From Clostridiaceae bacterium (GTDB lineage Bacteria; Bacillota; Clostridia; Lachnospirales; Lachnospiraceae): a stretch of DNA of 6,421 bases. Position numbers and translations under genes: made by a program. The notes beneath the pieces are model-generated. The model was not told the origin of the DNA, made no database searches, and worked only from the letters and a program-made list of their open reading frames with translations. Shown here piece by piece: positions 6,201-6,421 of this stretch (position 1 is the stretch's first letter; the number at the start of each line of letters is the position of its first letter). The stretch covers positions 1 through 6,421 of the forward strand of contig JAGZXV010000260.1 in the NCBI GenBank assembly GCA_018378255.1, read 5' to 3'.

Positions 6201-6330
6201 ACTTGATCATTTTATATACCCTTCTATGAGAAAGAACCTTACTGAGATGCCCACTCGTCCCGTTTTACTGCGCCCCACCGGTTCTCACGGCTCAAGGTCT
6301 GTTTCCTGCGCAGCGTTCACTATACCCTTA

Positions 6331-6421
6331 TCATTTCATCTTAGGCTTAAAGATAATCGATCCCAAATACCCAAAAATCAAAGCTCCCGCAATTCCTGCG
6401 GAGCTGGAAGTAAATCCTCCC
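6331..6421 (-). CDS. spoVAE: Stage V sporulation protein AE, C-terminal fragment (window-truncated)
   Basis: Only the last 29 residues and the TGA stop are inside the window; the gene enters from the right edge, so it is partial because of the window and not broken. The fragment, GGFTSSSAGIAGALIFGY (first 18 residues) followed by LGSIIFKPKMK, matches the conserved end of SpoVAE: a short Thr/Ser-Ala-Gly-Ile-Ala stretch, a final hydrophobic helix and a terminal FKPK. SpoVAE is an integral membrane protein of the SpoVA complex, which moves dipicolinic acid into the developing spore and out during germination. In Clostridia the usual order is spoVAC-spoVAD-spoVAE, so those genes are expected beyond the window; this is inference. 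It converges on the PBP gene and shares its terminator. A SpoVAE paralogue cannot be excluded from so short a piece. Confidence 0.8.
   Translation of the reverse strand, partial: GGFTSSSAGIAGALIFGYLGSIIFKPKMK

Larger units (their letters stand above)
6005..6314. repeat. Large nested imperfect inverted repeat between the PBP gene and spoVAE
   Basis: The core arms 6086-6127 and 6216-6257 are equal in length and complementary at 37 of 42 positions. They enclose the perfect-to-near-perfect terminator hairpin at 6142-6200. A weaker outer stem pairs 6005-6027 with 6290-6314 through blocks such as GGAGC/GCTC and CCTTG/CAAGG. A separate 14-bp hairpin (6051-6094) shares sequence with the left core arm. 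The architecture (motif, outer arm, hairpin, hairpin, outer arm) parallels the region after typA, although the arm sequences are unrelated. No protein is encoded. Pairing is read directly; whether it is a mobile element or an RNA structure is not known. Confidence 0.7.

Noticed and set aside
5949..6330. A transposase gene or remnant within the PBP/spoVAE intergenic palindrome
   Set aside because: No frame of useful length or transposase motif is present; any mobility would have to be supplied from elsewhere.

Overview
The window looks like chromosomal core sequence from a spore-forming member of the class Clostridia, most likely a Lachnospiraceae-type gut anaerobe. This rests on the Firmicutes-type class A penicillin-binding protein with a cysteine-rich tail, a YvyE/YigZ protein, a TypA/BipA GTPase and the C-terminal end of the sporulation protein SpoVAE. 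Base composition is moderate, and promoters and Shine-Dalgarno sites are of ordinary low-GC Gram-positive type. The species cannot be fixed from the sequence alone.

Layout: (1) 1-351 is non-coding, lies downstream of typA, and holds a large nested palindrome, a G-run tract on the minus strand and a short motif that recurs later. (2) 352-2181, minus strand, is typA, with a strong sigma-A-type promoter at 2240-2268. (3) 2467-3123, minus strand, is yigZ. (4) 3124-3287 is a divergent promoter region. (5) 3288-5948, plus strand, is a bifunctional class A PBP. (6) 5949-6330 is a convergent intergenic region with a second nested palindrome built around a bidirectional terminator. (7) 6331-6421, minus strand, is the last 29 codons of spoVAE, cut by the window edge.

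The protein-coding genes are ordinary housekeeping or sporulation genes: a ribosome-associated GTPase, a conserved IMPACT-family protein, a peptidoglycan polymerase/cross-linker and a dipicolinate-channel component. Nothing shows that they form one pathway. yigZ and typA are co-directional, but typA has its own promoter. The PBP is transcribed divergently from yigZ and convergently with spoVAE.

The unexplained signal is in the two end regions. Both typA and the PBP gene are followed, 27-28 nt after the stop codon, by the same degenerate 21-nt motif, in the same orientation relative to the gene. The two copies match at 17 of 21 positions and all four differences are transitions. Each motif is followed by a long, nested, imperfect inverted repeat whose arms enclose two smaller hairpins. 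The arm sequences differ between the two sites while the architecture is similar. This suggests a family of structured post-stop elements, either mobile palindromes or 3'-end RNA structures. I do not recognise it as a named family.
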